Assembly: GCA_002786025.1 (NCBI GenBank)
Contig: NHNW01000006.1
Coordinates: 62,001 to 126,000, forward strand
Reading direction: 5' to 3'
From: Zasmidium citrigriseum
Lineage: Eukaryota > Ascomycota > Dothideomycetes > Mycosphaerellales > Mycosphaerellaceae
Length of the DNA stretch: 64,000 nucleotides
Shown: piece after piece, positions 11,161 to 21,910 of the stretch
How the letters are laid out: each line of letters begins with the position of its first letter
Numbering within the stretch: position 1 is the stretch's first letter
Notes under the pieces: generated by a model
What the model saw: only the letters and a program-made list of their open reading frames with translations
Told to the model about the DNA's origin: nothing
Database searches by the model: none
Position numbers and translations under genes: made by a program

Positions 11161-11451
11161 TCATGAAGGAAACTCATTCGGCCAGCACTTCTCCTTGGGC
11201 CAGGCGTCAGAGTGAGTGCTGGCGTGCTGCTCGAGGATCTTGAGATTGGTGTTGTCCTGTCCAGCGTCAATGACCGCAGTCTCTCATCCTCAATCAACAA
11301 CACTCACGAGCTCCTTGCGGCAGTATGCGCAGATAGACTTCGGCTTGGCGGCCTTCACTGGAGTTCCGTTTGCGTGGACAGCAGCACGGGTGCCAGCCGC
11401 TTCGGCCTTCTTGTGCTCCTTCTTGATGCGGTCTTTCTTGGTGATAGGCAT
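11161..11451 (-). CDS. small C2H2 zinc-binding protein, 79 aa
   Basis: Exons 11308-11451 and 11161-11256, with a 51-nt intron, give 80 codons. The N-terminus MPITKKDRIKKEHKKAEA is highly basic. After the splice, ICAYCRKEL is followed by DNTNLKILEQHASTHSD and WPKEKCWP. Together these form a C-x2-C ... H-x3-H finger typical of a small conserved eukaryotic zinc-binding protein resembling Arabidopsis At2g23090. The second exon is too short to stand out by itself and was found from the GTGAGT donor and the ACAG acceptor. The in-frame starts further upstream lack the conserved MPITKK beginning. Its molecular role is unknown. Confidence 0.85.
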
Positions 11452-12425
11452 GTCGGCTGCTAGTGTGATCCTGGTCGTATGGTGAAAAGGGTCTAGGACT
11501 TTGATGGATCTGGGTGAAGTCAAGACGCGGTGGACGTGTCGTGGCGCGTGCTGGAGAAAACTGGAGAAAATGTTTCAGTCGGGCTAGTGAGTTTTCGACG
11601 CAGCAACGCACGGGCGTCAGTCACGTGTCACAATATCTCTCACGTGACTTGCTTGGCGTTGTCTCCTCTCCGTAGAAACTGCGACCGACTTTCACTCACC
11701 AACTTCTTCACGTGCGACAATCATCACATTTCCGACGTCACACAAGCTCGGACACCGGTGAACTCATGGGGGCTGTTCTTTCACCAGACGGCACAAAGTC
11801 GCGCACACATGACTCGGAGGATGTCGGGGCTTGACTTGCCTCGTTCCTAGTTGTCAGCTCCTGGGAACCAGATCTACATCCAACATTTGGGACGACTCGA
11901 AACGACTTGTGTAGCGGGATGCCTCGGCGCCGTCCAAAATCCCACGTCCGCAGCCACTTCGCATCCGACACGTCAAAGAAACACATCACTGCTCAGCTGT
12001 CACTTCTCCTTGGCAAAGATAAGGCCTCTCATTGCTTTTCCAAGACCACTTTTCCCTTTAGCATTCCAGACACCGTCCTTGGGGGCACTTCCGGGGACTG
12101 CGTTACTGGTCAAGCGTTTGCGTGCTGTCGCGAAAGCAGAGTAGATCATGCTTATGCTTTTTCATCCCTTGCGTCGATCGATCTTTCTGGCTCTGGCGAC
12201 TCAAGCGCCATCAGCCCATCACATCATGGCGCTCGGCGTTTGTGCCTGTGAGGTCAAAAGCGGTACCTCCCACTCGCTCTCCGTATATGGCACACGAGCT
12301 CCTTTGACCAAGCCTCCGTTGCGACTTTGAAAGCCCGAACAAGTTACACATATTACGTGCGCCAATATCTTCGAGACATTTCGAAGCAAACGACCTTTTA
12401 AGAACGCTACGGCTCAGCGGCAACG
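11452..12425. other. divergent intergenic region
   Basis: This lies between two divergently transcribed genes. It contains several CACGTG elements (next entry and another near 11709). The short open frames carry no recognisable domain. Confidence 0.5.
11622..11646. promoter_or_regulatory. paired CACGTG elements
   Basis: Two CACGTG hexamers, at 11622-11627 and 11641-11646, lie 19 bp apart, each inside a TCACGTGW-like context. They are about 170-195 bp upstream of the small C2H2 gene. CACGTG is the site for bHLH regulators such as Cbf1-type proteins in fungi. Function here is inferred. Confidence 0.4.
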
Positions 12426-12976
12426 ATGGCAGACCTTCAACAACAAGAAGAAATGTTTTTGAATCTTGCACCCGTTCAGAGCCCTGCCGAGACTAGTGCC
12501 ATGCCTTCGGACAGCGACGATATTCTGAGTGAGAACACTCGCCGCAACTCACTTCAGGCGGCCGATATCGTACCGAACGACATCAGAGAGACGATTGTGG
12601 AAGCGTCATCGGGTGGGCATTCGTGCTGTCAGCGATGTTTAGGCGACGGTGCCGTCCCGAAGCCATGTCGATTCTGTAATGCCACCGGCAAGGTCCGCAC
12701 AAGAAGCAGCTGTATCGATTGCGAAGCGGAAAAGAATGGATGTGGGAATACGAATTGTAAGACGTGTCAAGGGTAAGTCCATACCGAGACAGATGAAGGT
12801 AAAGATACTGACGACACAGCAGTATCGGCCGGGTGATGTTGTCGAATGCCTGCCAGTCATGTAACGGTAGCGGGAAAGGTCTTACACTTACATGTGGCGA
12901 CTGCGGCGGCTCTGGCAATTGTACTCCTCGATCCAGCTCGGCAGCTTCCTGTACCTCGATACCGGAAGAGGAGTAG
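12426..12976 (+). CDS. stand-alone DnaJ-type cysteine-rich protein, 166 aa
   Basis: Exons 12426-12772 and 12823-12976 give 167 codons. After about 65 acidic, low-complexity residues the protein is a string of C-x2-C-x-G-x-G units: CQRCLGDG, CRFCNATG, a CIDC/CGNTNC variant, CKTCQGIG, CQSCNGSG and CGDCGGSG. This is the zinc-binding cysteine-rich module of type I DnaJ proteins, which binds unfolded substrate or acts in thiol chemistry. No J-domain is present upstream in any frame. The exon 2 frame chosen restores the repeats; the alternative frame stops after 13 codons. Possible roles are a co-chaperone-like or redox protein; the partner is unknown. Confidence 0.75.
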
Positions 12977-13123
12977 CAACAGTCATGGTCAAACGTTTGA
13001 GCGTCCTTGTAGAATGGATGGAGTTATTGGAGCTACGATCAAAAGCTCGATTGTCCCAAAGATGTATTAGTAGATTACGAATTCAACTTCCCGCAAGAGG
13101 ACTACTGTTCCTCCTCCCAAAGA

Positions 13124-14662
13124 TTACCCAAAGTGCGGAATACTCGTCACCCAGCTCGTCGCCCTGAACGCACCGATGGGAAGATAAAACAAACACCGTA
13201 TCATCTCTACAATCAAGATCAGTCTCGCGGCAATGTACACGAAGATCCCCAAGCCCGTAAGCATGGCCCACGTCACGACGTGGGGTTCGTCATGTCCCAT
13301 CACGTCGATATAGACGTACTCAAAGAGCGAAGAAAGAAGCACAACAGCGATGATGGCTGGCCCAGCACCTGCAGCAGCAATACTCGCAGAGCGCCACAGC
13401 CATGTGTCTACAAGCGACGGGAATTGATAGTTCCAAGCGAAGATATGAAAGCCGCCGAGGGGGATGCTGGTCAGGAGGAGAACTAGCCAGTAGGCCATTT
13501 CACGGTCATCGTCGCCGTCAGGGGCGTTGAAGAAGAGGGAGTTTGCGTAAGAGTAGACTCTGAGTCTTTTGGTCGCGACAAGCATTTTGGCTGGCCCGGT
13601 CGATGATGTGGATCGTAGCCCGTCCGATCCACTGGTATGCTGCTGTGCGATTGGGTCGTGTCTGGAAGTTGGGCGGCTTATGCTGTTGCCGGTTTGCCCA
13701 TCTCCGTTGTCTCGTGGTCCAGGTATGACTGAAGTGATAGTGTCCCTGGATCCAGTAGTGGTCGATGAGGGCACAGCTTCTTGACGTCGATCGTTTTCGA
13801 GATGTCTTTGGGCCATTAGACTGCGCTCGACGTCCTCCTGCGGGGGCGATAGTTCTCCGTTCTGCTCGTCTTGATGGGAGTTGACGGATGTAGCTTCTCG
13901 CTCGACTAGTTTGACCGCCGTTCTCATTGTCACATCCTTAGGTTTGGATAACAAGAAAGCATACGAGATCAACGAGTAGACAGCACCACTGGCCACCGCA
14001 AGTTCCAGCTGAGATACAGCTTGATGCCGGCCCACGCGAACGAAGAATTCGACGTAGAAATAGATGATTTGCAAGACGGCGATGGTCTTCGACAGAGCGT
14101 TCTCCTTAGAACGATCCATAATGTCCTCTTGCGGAACCGACGGCCGTGTTTGATAGTAGCCGTCTTTGATGCCGTTCACCAATGCTGTTGGCTCGATAGG
14201 CTCTTGTTTGGCGTCACCTTCCTCGAAGAACCCGTCCATGTGGGCATAGAACATGTGCGTTAGAGTCCATTTGCTGTCTCCTGTGGCGCTTTCTGTCTTC
14301 CAGAACAGAACATTACGTTTGATTGTTTGAGCAACGCCTTCATCTTCTCGGTCGGCCCTGGGAAGTTCTTTGAACCCTTTTCGAGCGTCCAGAAAGTCGA
14401 AGAAGCTTGTTGTGAGAATGACTTCCGGCGCGATGATACCCAGGATGGCCCACTTCACCGCCCGTATGTTGAACGCTTGAGATATCCAAGAACGTCGCTT
14501 CCTCGTCGGTACGTTGAGATGTAAGACTTGGTATGCGCAGATCAGAAGAGTAAGTAGACAAGTCCAGACGATTTGCAAGCTACCCCTGACATCAGGAGGT
14601 GCGACGTAGTAGAATTTTTCGTCAGGGGCAGCCAGACTGCATTGTGGATGGTACTCCTGCAT
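13124..14662 (-). CDS. multi-pass membrane protein of unknown function, 512 aa
   Basis: A single exon encodes 512 residues from ATG 14660-14662; the further upstream in-frame start is TTG. About seven hydrophobic segments are visible. Two are N-terminal (around LQIVWTCLLTLLICAYQVL and VKWAILGIIAPEVIL), two are central, and three are C-terminal, the last near GIFVYIAARLILIVEMI. They are separated by a long polar loop (roughly residues 250-370) rich in Ser, Thr, Asp and Gln. The pattern matches a widespread uncharacterised fungal membrane protein family. Its 3' end is close to that of the convergent cysteine-rich protein gene. No catalytic motif is seen. Confidence 0.75.
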   Translation of the reverse strand: MQEYHPQCSLAAPDEKFYYVAPPDVRGSLQIVWTCLLTLLICAYQVLHLNVPTRKRRSWISQAFNIRAVKWAILGIIAPEVILTTSFFDFLDARKGFKELPRADREDEGVAQTIKRNVLFWKTESATGDSKWTLTHMFYAHMDGFFEEGDAKQEPIEPTALVNGIKDGYYQTRPSVPQEDIMDRSKENALSKTIAVLQIIYFYVEFFVRVGRHQAVSQLELAVASGAVYSLISYAFLLSKPKDVTMRTAVKLVEREATSVNSHQDEQNGELSPPQEDVERSLMAQRHLENDRRQEAVPSSTTTGSRDTITSVIPGPRDNGDGQTGNSISRPTSRHDPIAQQHTSGSDGLRSTSSTGPAKMLVATKRLRVYSYANSLFFNAPDGDDDREMAYWLVLLLTSIPLGGFHIFAWNYQFPSLVDTWLWRSASIAAAGAGPAIIAVVLLSSLFEYVYIDVMGHDEPHVVTWAMLTGLGIFVYIAARLILIVEMIRCLFYLPIGAFRATSWVTSIPHFG

Positions 14663-15206
14663 GGTGCAAATTTTCAAGAGCTGTATGATGGAGATGGTCG
14701 CGAGTTTTTGGTTTCCATCAGGGCCTTAAGAACTGTACCTCGTCCCCTCTACATGCCTATGGCCAAGGAAGGCAGAATGTTGCCTTAGCCTTATAGACAT
14801 AGCCCCCATTCGCTTGAGGATACAGCTTTCAACCCTAGTCAGACATACATATTGTGAAGGCCGTCCGTAGTTGTTGACTGTATGGCTGAGGACTGCTTCG
14901 ATGCGGGTGTGTTAGGGCGCAGACTTGTCAAGAGTGTTGGTGGCTCAGGGCTGGCGTCTCTGTACATTCAGCTCAATGTCGACCCCTGAACGAATCCGGC
15001 GCTACTGTCGTGCAACAGTAAGCCTGGTAGCATCAATGACTGGAACCGAGAGAGGCCACACGAGTGGTAAATAAAGCTCAATCAGGCTGCATATCTCCAA
15101 GGTTGGCAACAGTCGTTCGAAATCGCTCAGTGATGCGTCTCAGTAAGTCGAAGAATTGGCGCAGACACCATCGTCGCATGACATAGAAAAGACGCCGCGC
15201 GACTTC
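14663..15206. other. intergenic region
   Basis: This is the upstream region of the membrane protein gene and the 3' region of the next gene on the same strand. No gene is seen. Confidence 0.5.
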
Positions 15207-16865
15207 TCAATTGAGCCATTGATGGACTCCCTCGACATCAGGATGGTAGTCCAGATCCGAGATCCTCACATCGTCCTTCAAAAGCCCAATCCTCTCCTGG
15301 ACGCCTTCCCACTCATGCACAGTGACATGGTACTTGAATGGACCATTGATCCATTCAAAGTCATCGAAGAAGGAGAGATCTTTCTTCTCCAGCCACCCCA
15401 TCGGGAACGAGTGTCCCTCCGTGTTGCCGTATGTCTGGAAGTAAAGTCTGAAGCTGTTCTGAGCAACCTGGTTGCAGTCGAAGCTCAATAGATGATCGTG
15501 GCTTTCGTGTAAGAGAGCAAGGATGTCTCTGAATATTGTGGAGCCAGTGACGTCCAGATTCTCGAGCTTCAGGAATTGCAGATGCTTGTGGTTGGCGAGG
15601 AATTGATGCAAGTGTTCGCCTTTGCAACGCGTGAAAGTCATGGTTAGACGCTCCAGATGTGGCAAGACGACCTTCTTAGCGACGAATTCGAAAACGTCTT
15701 CTGTGTCTTCCCAATCGTTGTGGAACGAAAGATGGAGTTTGCGCAGCTCTCGACAGGATGAGAGGAATTCACCTACGTGGGTGCGCCATGTATGTGGGTC
15801 TGTCAATAGAATCAGCAAGGTGGTCTCTTCAAACGGTGAACTGGAAGGGCCAACTGGTCGTACTGCGATAGCCTATGTGACGAGTCTGAAGATGGAGATC
15901 CAGACTTCTTAACTGAGTGAAGCATTCTCGCATTTCGCGAGGCATGGACAGAGCTTGTACGAAAACACCCTCTTCGGTGCTCGTGGTTCCAGGAAACAGG
16001 CCCATCCGTAGCTTGCGCAGCTTGCCCGATGCGTAAGGAAGACAAGAGCTGAGAACAGAGAAGATGTGAGTGGTAGAGCCTCCGTCACCCGCCAAATGTC
16101 GCCTGATAGGTAAACGGCTGTCTCTTGTGTCTTCGCAGCTAATGATGATCTCTTGGAGGTTTGGGAACCGCTGGAAGGCTGTCGCAAGGAGGATACTGGC
16201 GGTTCCAGATCTAAGAAGTGTCAGCAGACAATACGTTGGTACAAAGTCATACAATCCGGACGTAAATGCAATCGTAGACCTCAATCGCTCGTTATCGCAG
16301 ATCGAAAACATACCTCTCAACAAAATCCTTATGATCCTGCTCCAGAAAAGCGTCCCGAAGACGGGCTTCCGCCATGTCGCGCTCTTCATCCGACAATTCC
16401 ATTCCGTCAAAGTCCCTCTGAACCTCCACAAAGTCCTCGAAGTCAGAAATGACTCTATCACGAGAGGAGAGCAAGATGGCCTCCACCTTCTCGGCAAAGA
16501 ACGGCGTTTCAGAGATCTTCTTAACTCGATTCAACCCCCTCGAATCGAGAATCGTGCTCATACGCTTGAAAGATCTCTTAGCGAAGTAGTCGTACGTGGC
16601 CCGGTTGAGAGCTCTGCACGTCAGGCGAAGGTTGAACATCCAGTGAACGAATGGCATTCCGGCGACGTCGACAAGCGAATGGCAGATGTGCTCCAACAGC
16701 TCGGTCGGAAGGCCAAGCAGTTCTGCTGTATATTTGGACTTCTTCGAGCGGCAGTTTGCTGCGGTGTGGCCTGCAACCTGTAAGTTGAGTAGTGATCGCA
16801 GCAAAAGTGAAGTGTTCAATCGTACCTTTCTTGTGGCAGCGGAAGCAGCGACCGTTGAATGCCAT
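15207..16865 (-). CDS. F-box-like protein with N-terminal zinc knuckle, 478 aa
   Basis: Exons 16826-16865, 16314-16770, 15864-16210 and 15207-15799 give 479 codons. The first 20 residues form a CCHC knuckle, C-x2-C-x4-H-x4-C (CFRCHKKGHTAANC), which exists only after the first intron is removed. An F-box-like segment follows (LLGLPTELLEHICHSLV, then LRLTCRALNRATYDYFAKR), and then leucine-rich repeats such as FPNLQEIII and LRKLRMGLF. F-box proteins usually recruit substrates to SCF ubiquitin ligases. A zinc knuckle would suggest nucleic-acid or protein contact. The second intron is 103 nt with branch CTGCTGAC. Without splicing exon 2 could extend to an upstream GTG, but that loses the knuckle. 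Confidence 0.8.
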
Positions 16866-17323
16866 TGCGGGGTGATGGTCGTCGCAGAGGATTCAGTCAA
16901 TGCATTCAGTGGAGCTTGAGCCGGTTGTAGAAGTTCAGTGCTTGCTGTTTGCTCGAAATGTAAAAGACAGGAGGTCGGAGGGTGGAGTTGAGACGGGATT
17001 GCAGTATGACCAAAGCTTTCAACGCTAGCAGCTGGCATGGGTGTTTGCATCTGGGATGCTGTGTAACGGAGAGGAATGCAAGCCGCATCTGCGTCGCCCG
17101 ACATGTCGAAAGTGTAGCTCTTGGCTCATAAAATTTCTCTCCATGTTGAGAGGATGTATGTTCATGTCCATAGTATGGAAAGTTACAAGCTTACAGGTCA
17201 GCGTCTCGTTTGAGAATCGCATGCGATTTCTTCAGCAGACCTCCATATCCCTGGCAATTGTATTAATTGCCGGAAGCACTCGTCCAGCCACCGACAGATT
17301 CAGTCGAAATCAAAGACGCCTTC
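16866..17323. other. intergenic region
   Basis: Promoter of the zinc-knuckle F-box gene and 3' region of the bZIP gene. Nothing else is recognised. Confidence 0.5.
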
Positions 17324-19006
17324 CTAAGGGTCCTTAATCCGCACCGAGCCATCGACAAACGCTGGAAAGGCCCTCGCAAATTCGCTGCCCATACTCCAGT
17401 TGACCAAGTCGCGCAAGTGATGCTCAAAGGCCGGGTTGAGCGTTAGTTCCGGAGGGTCGTCGGGGTTCGCAGGCTTCTGCGGGAGCAAGATGCAGTCGTG
17501 CGGTAGATCCCAGTTGAGCGAGAGCGTCGTGGTGTAAGGGACGAACCAGTCCTCGAAAACGACTTCTTGCTCGTTGATACAGTGCTGTCGTCGCATGTGA
17601 GGCCTGCATGGAAGTTAGCGCACGGCCAATCACAAGAGTTTAAGGAGTACGTACCATGGAAGATAGTCCGCCCACGCTACGTGGGGACGTTCGAGTTGCT
17701 CAGCGACAGGCCGGCAGAACTCTGGCAATCGTTCGTACGTCTCTTGGCACGGACATATGAGCCACCTCATCACCACGAACATTATGTAGAGAACAGCGAC
17801 TTTCTCCGGGAGTTGAGCGACGTCGGGGAACTTGGAGAGGATGTCGATGAGGAGGGATGATACCGGGTGCTGTCTCGCGCGTGTCGAAGGGTCGAGCAGT
17901 GCCTCGAAGGATGGATATTCTGGCCCGATTGCATCAAGTTGAGACGAACCTTCTCGCAGCATTTTTCGCCGGCTCTTGTGAAAGTCGATGAGGAGCGAGT
18001 CCAATGGACAAGAAGAGGGCCCGATGGTTGGGAGTCGAGCGTACATGGGTTGATGCTGGTCTTGGCCTTGCGGTGATTGATATGGGGAGCCACTGGATCG
18101 ATCTTTCGATTCGAGGAGGAAGTTGACACCAAGTCGTTCTCCATTCTGCAGCTGACCTTGCGCCGACGAGCTCCGTTGATTGAGCTGATCTAGTTGACCG
18201 TCACTCCCATATCGGCTCTGGTTTGGCGGATGATCCAGACTTGGTGACCACTTTCTCAAAGTGCCGGCTCCGGACTGGTACGCAGCGGCGTTCGAAGCGT
18301 GCGTCGTAGGACTAGCCTGCGAGCTCCCTGAGGTTGGCGGTGATCTGAGGTCGGGATGGATGTGTTGGGTCGGTTGCTGCTGATCATATTGTTGTCCTGA
18401 TCCTTGGTCGTGCGAGTATGATCGTTGCTGTGGATTGGGAGGCAGCGGACTTTGTTGCGCTGTCAAAGCGGCCAGGTCTGCATTGTAGTGTGTAAGTGGT
18501 GTGATATCAGTCAGATCCCATGACAACTAACCATTTAGACTGGGATTCTGTCCACCAACAATTCCTGCAACTGCTGATAACCGCCTCCGAAGCTCCTCGC
18601 ATTCTGCCAGTGCCCGATCCCTCTCCTGCACCACGCGCTGCAACTCTTGGAAGGGCTGCTGGCTCTCCAATTCTCTGATCCTCCGCTCCAAAGACTCGAT
18701 TGTGTTTTTCGTGCGCTCTCGTATTGCTCGTTGTGCTTCTCGATCATTTGCGCGCTTCTTGGCCAATTGCTCCGGTGTCAAGTTGGCAACGCCTCTGCTG
18801 CCCGGCGCACCGGGCGGTCTTCGTTTCCTCCCACCTGAAGCAGTCGCGTTGGGTGTGGGAGTGTGCTCTTGCGATAATGCCGCGCTGGCCGTGGCCGCCG
18901 CGGCCGTCTGCGCATGTTGGTAGTCGAGCAGACCATTTCCGGCGTCTGGTTGATATGGCTGGGAGGTGGATTGGTTGGCGGTGGAGGCAGGATTCATGCT
19001 GGCCAT
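17324..19006 (-). CDS. bZIP transcription factor with DUF3425, 525 aa
   Basis: Exons 18532-19006, 17655-18477 and 17324-17603 give 526 codons. A basic region (KKRANDREAQRAIRERTK) near residues 85-105 runs into a leucine zipper-like coiled coil (ESLERRIREL, later RALAECEELRRRL). Long Gln, Ser and Pro-rich linkers follow. The C-terminal part (from about residue 300) with PLDSLLIDFHKSRR, YPSFEALLDP, VAVLYIMFVVMRWLICP and DWFVPYTTTLSLNWD is the fungal DUF3425 domain usual in these bZIP regulators. It should bind DNA as a dimer in the nucleus; target genes are unknown. ATG 19004-19006 is used because the upstream in-frame start is GTG. Confidence 0.92.
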
Positions 19007-20449
19007 CCAAAGTGCACTGTTTGAATCAGCCCGCGTGCTAAAAGCGCGTCGTCTGGAGTCATGAAGCACTTTGCAGCCCCGCTAGCAAATTCCGTCCGTG
19101 CGCTGGAGCGGCAGTGGGGCGACCGTTGCGAAGGGGAGGCTTGTGCTGGCTTCACTCCCCAAACATTCACTCACCTGACCGGGCAGACAATCTCATCGTC
19201 GATGGTTTGCAAAAGAAATAGCCATATATTCAAATATGCCCGCCGCCATTTGGTCGCTGGTTGATTGACTCTGTCACCTGAAGATCACGGCTGGACCTCG
19301 AGGCACGGCCATGACTCGCCGTCCATGGCGCTGTTGCGTAGTTGCCGAACTCTCGCGACTCCAACGACTCGGAAAAATGAACACCTGCGTACGTGGGGAA
19401 GGCTCATAAATCGAAGAGGTGGCATTGGTAGCATGAGTCGCTATACTGGAGGCAGACGCCAGCCGATATAAGCACGACGATGATCGCCACCTCTATCGAT
19501 ATCTCTGCTATGCAAGGGCGCCTACTCATCGTTCCTTCGCTTGTACCGAATGGCACTTCTTTCCAGAATGACGTCCCTCGGCCTCCATGACTCGCCTCTT
19601 TCTCTCTCCAAGAGGTCTCCAAGCGAACAACACATCTCGAATATGGCAGTCGCGGCCCGACTGACTTGAGTGCAAGTGCATCATTTTCGCACAGAATTGC
19701 AGATGTGGTTCACTTCGAAACATGTTGAATGTTTCAAGGAAAGACTATGGTCACTTTGTTCAAGTCAGCTCTGAGCAGAAGGGACGGCTCAGATACCCAA
19801 AGCCAGGAGGTAGAACCGTTCCCACAGTTCTTTGGCATGATGCTACGGGGCAAATGACAAACGACAGAGCAATATGGCTGTCAAAAGTACCATACAGCTG
19901 GCTCGGCTGCACACTGTCATTCAAGTGCCGAACACATGTTCATCAGCAGAACACGAGAGCGGCCTGCGTTGGTAGCCTACCAACAGCAAGCCCCCGAGTC
20001 AGGCAATATACCTTTCCAGGACTGATCGTCCTCCGTGGAATATTCTTCTGCATGGCGGCCTAATTGCTGTATTCTAGAACTTCGTTGCATGACGGCAGTC
20101 TGTGACGTCTTGGCTCGCGAGGATCCCTTCGTGCCTTCGCTCTTGGTAAACGGCTTTTGGTATAGTGCACCCTCATGATCAACGGCTGAGGGCAGGTCTG
20201 GGAACATTGGAACGACAGTGACCTTTTGAGAAGGTAAGTCCGATCTTTGTGACTATTCATTGAAGCAGCTACAGACCGGCCGGCGGCAATAGACTGCTTG
20301 TGGGATGATCCGAGGTAGCATTTTCTTCCTGCGCTCCTCATTCGTGTCAGTTCAAAGAGCAAGAACCACCCATCCTCCGCCGCTCACCCATACTTCTTAT
20401 GGCTTTTCATTTGGCTATGAGAATGGCAAAGAAAGCCCTCTCCCCACAC
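19007..20449. other. long intergenic region
   Basis: This 1.4-kb stretch lies between the bZIP start and the 3' end of an F-box gene. Frames on both strands are short, lack motifs and cannot be linked by good introns. It is likely the bZIP promoter plus a 3' untranslated region. Confidence 0.5.
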
Positions 20450-21478
20450 TCACTGATCACCAATCCAAGGGTAACCCAAAGACCTCAGCCATTCCTTGGT
20501 GACCGGTGGAGGTCGTTCATGCCACACAGTCCAGATCTTCTTCGTCTTGATCACCCTCGCCTCTGGGTCGAAGACCGAAAACCAGCAATTGAAGTCAGTG
20601 CAGAGAGTCCCGGCCGCGTGGATTCTCTCCAGTGCATGGCGATATCGACAAGTCGCAATCCATGCGTACTCGCTCATCTCCATGGGCGTATTCGGCATGG
20701 AGATCCAATCCATATATCTCATGCCTGCGCTGTCTCTGATGCTGATATCCAACTCCACAGGCACTGGACCTTGTCTTAGGTACATGCGTCTCCAGCTTGC
20801 GTTCGGGTCTTTGGCTGCCGCCTCCGCCGCCGAATAGTAGTATGGTTTGAGGTCTTCGTCGTGTCTGAAGTGGACCGCCAATGTACCATTCCAGACATGA
20901 GCAGAGATATCTGGGATTGTATATATCCCAACGATGAGCTCGTTCCATCCGTTGTCTCCGTACGTATGTCCGTTGGTTGGAGCTTGCTTGAAGAACAGGG
21001 CCTGCTGAAGCTGGCTCGAGCCGTCGATGACTGCTTTGAATTGGCGGTTGACGCGCTGACTGAGCAGAAGCGTTCTCATGTCGAGATTGAGGAGGATTTC
21101 TTCAAGCAGCTCAGTCGTGTTGATGACGCGGTGTGCGGCCGATGGCTCATCGCCGGTGCTGGAGGTGGTGGCCATGGCTGGCATTGTTTGAGTTGTGACG
21201 TGCTCACTGAGCAGCAGATCCAATAGGTTGAGATTGAGGCGAATGTCTTCGTACAGCTCAGAGTCGACGACGCTGTGAGCGGTCGACGCCTCACCTCTGG
21301 CGGAGGTAATGGCTGCCATGGTTGTTGTCGTGTGAGTTGAATGATGGGTTGTCTTCTGGTTCAAGTGCTGTGAGAAGGGTGACTGTAAGTGCAGGTGAGC
21401 ATTGGCGTTTGATGTGGCGTGAAGAAAAGAAGGAAGGAGCGCAGCAGCTGACAGAGCTAGCGGCGTCGGTCTTGGCAT
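20450..21478 (-). CDS. F-box protein with duplicated F-box segment, up to 342 aa
   Basis: A single exon. The recognisable F-box lies near residues 118-150 (TTELLEEILLNLDMRTLLL, then SQRVNRQFKAVIDGS), followed by LQQALFF, as in fungal F-box proteins. The C-terminal half has WNELIVGIY and a VWHERPPPVTKEWL ending. A diverged copy of the F-box segment precedes it at residues 54-98. The first ATG is 21476-21478, but residues 1-53 are low complexity and rich in Ser, Thr, His and Gln. The ATG at 21317-21319, which opens the first copy, is an equally good start. The likely role is substrate recruitment to an SCF ubiquitin ligase; the target is unknown. Confidence 0.8.
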   Translation of the reverse strand: MPRPTPLALSAAALLPSFLHATSNANAHLHLQSPFSQHLNQKTTHHSTHTTTTMAAITSARGEASTAHSVVDSELYEDIRLNLNLLDLLLSEHVTTQTMPAMATTSSTGDEPSAAHRVINTTELLEEILLNLDMRTLLLSQRVNRQFKAVIDGSSQLQQALFFKQAPTNGHTYGDNGWNELIVGIYTIPDISAHVWNGTLAVHFRHDEDLKPYYYSAAEAAAKDPNASWRRMYLRQGPVPVELDISIRDSAGMRYMDWISMPNTPMEMSEYAWIATCRYRHALERIHAAGTLCTDFNCWFSVFDPEARVIKTKKIWTVWHERPPPVTKEWLRSLGYPWIGDQ

Positions 21479-21910
21479 TCACATGTCGCGGCCTCACTTC
21501 GCTTCATTTCGCCTCATCTATACTCCTCGCTATATTGTAACACGACAAGTCGCTCATGTGCGCTTTGTAATACGCAAAATGCCCATACTCCTGCACATCT
21601 TGTGTCTCTATCCAATTCCAGAACCATGCAGACTCCCTCTCACTCCATGCCCTCACAGCGAGTGTCTGTGACTGAATGATCGAGTTTCGTCATGGCTTCG
21701 CTGACAGATTGCTGTGCGAAAGCTTTCGAAGGTATTCGTGCGGCGCATCAAGATTTGTTGCCCAGTTATGCCAAGTATGTCGAAGGCACCAGTGTGCACA
21801 TTTCGTAGTGTTCGTTGTGCTTCGGAATCCAAGTCAAAGCCCCCGGGACGGCTCGTGCAGGTACAAATCCATTCCCAATGTGTCCCTTGCCCCAAAAGCC
21901 AGCAGGCACC
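21479..21910. other. intergenic region
   Basis: Upstream region of the F-box gene and 3' region of the Zn2Cys6 gene. No gene is seen. Confidence 0.5.

Noticed and set aside
18830..18910. GC-rich Ala-codon run as a repeat element
   Set aside because: It is the Ala-rich N-terminal coding region of the bZIP factor.
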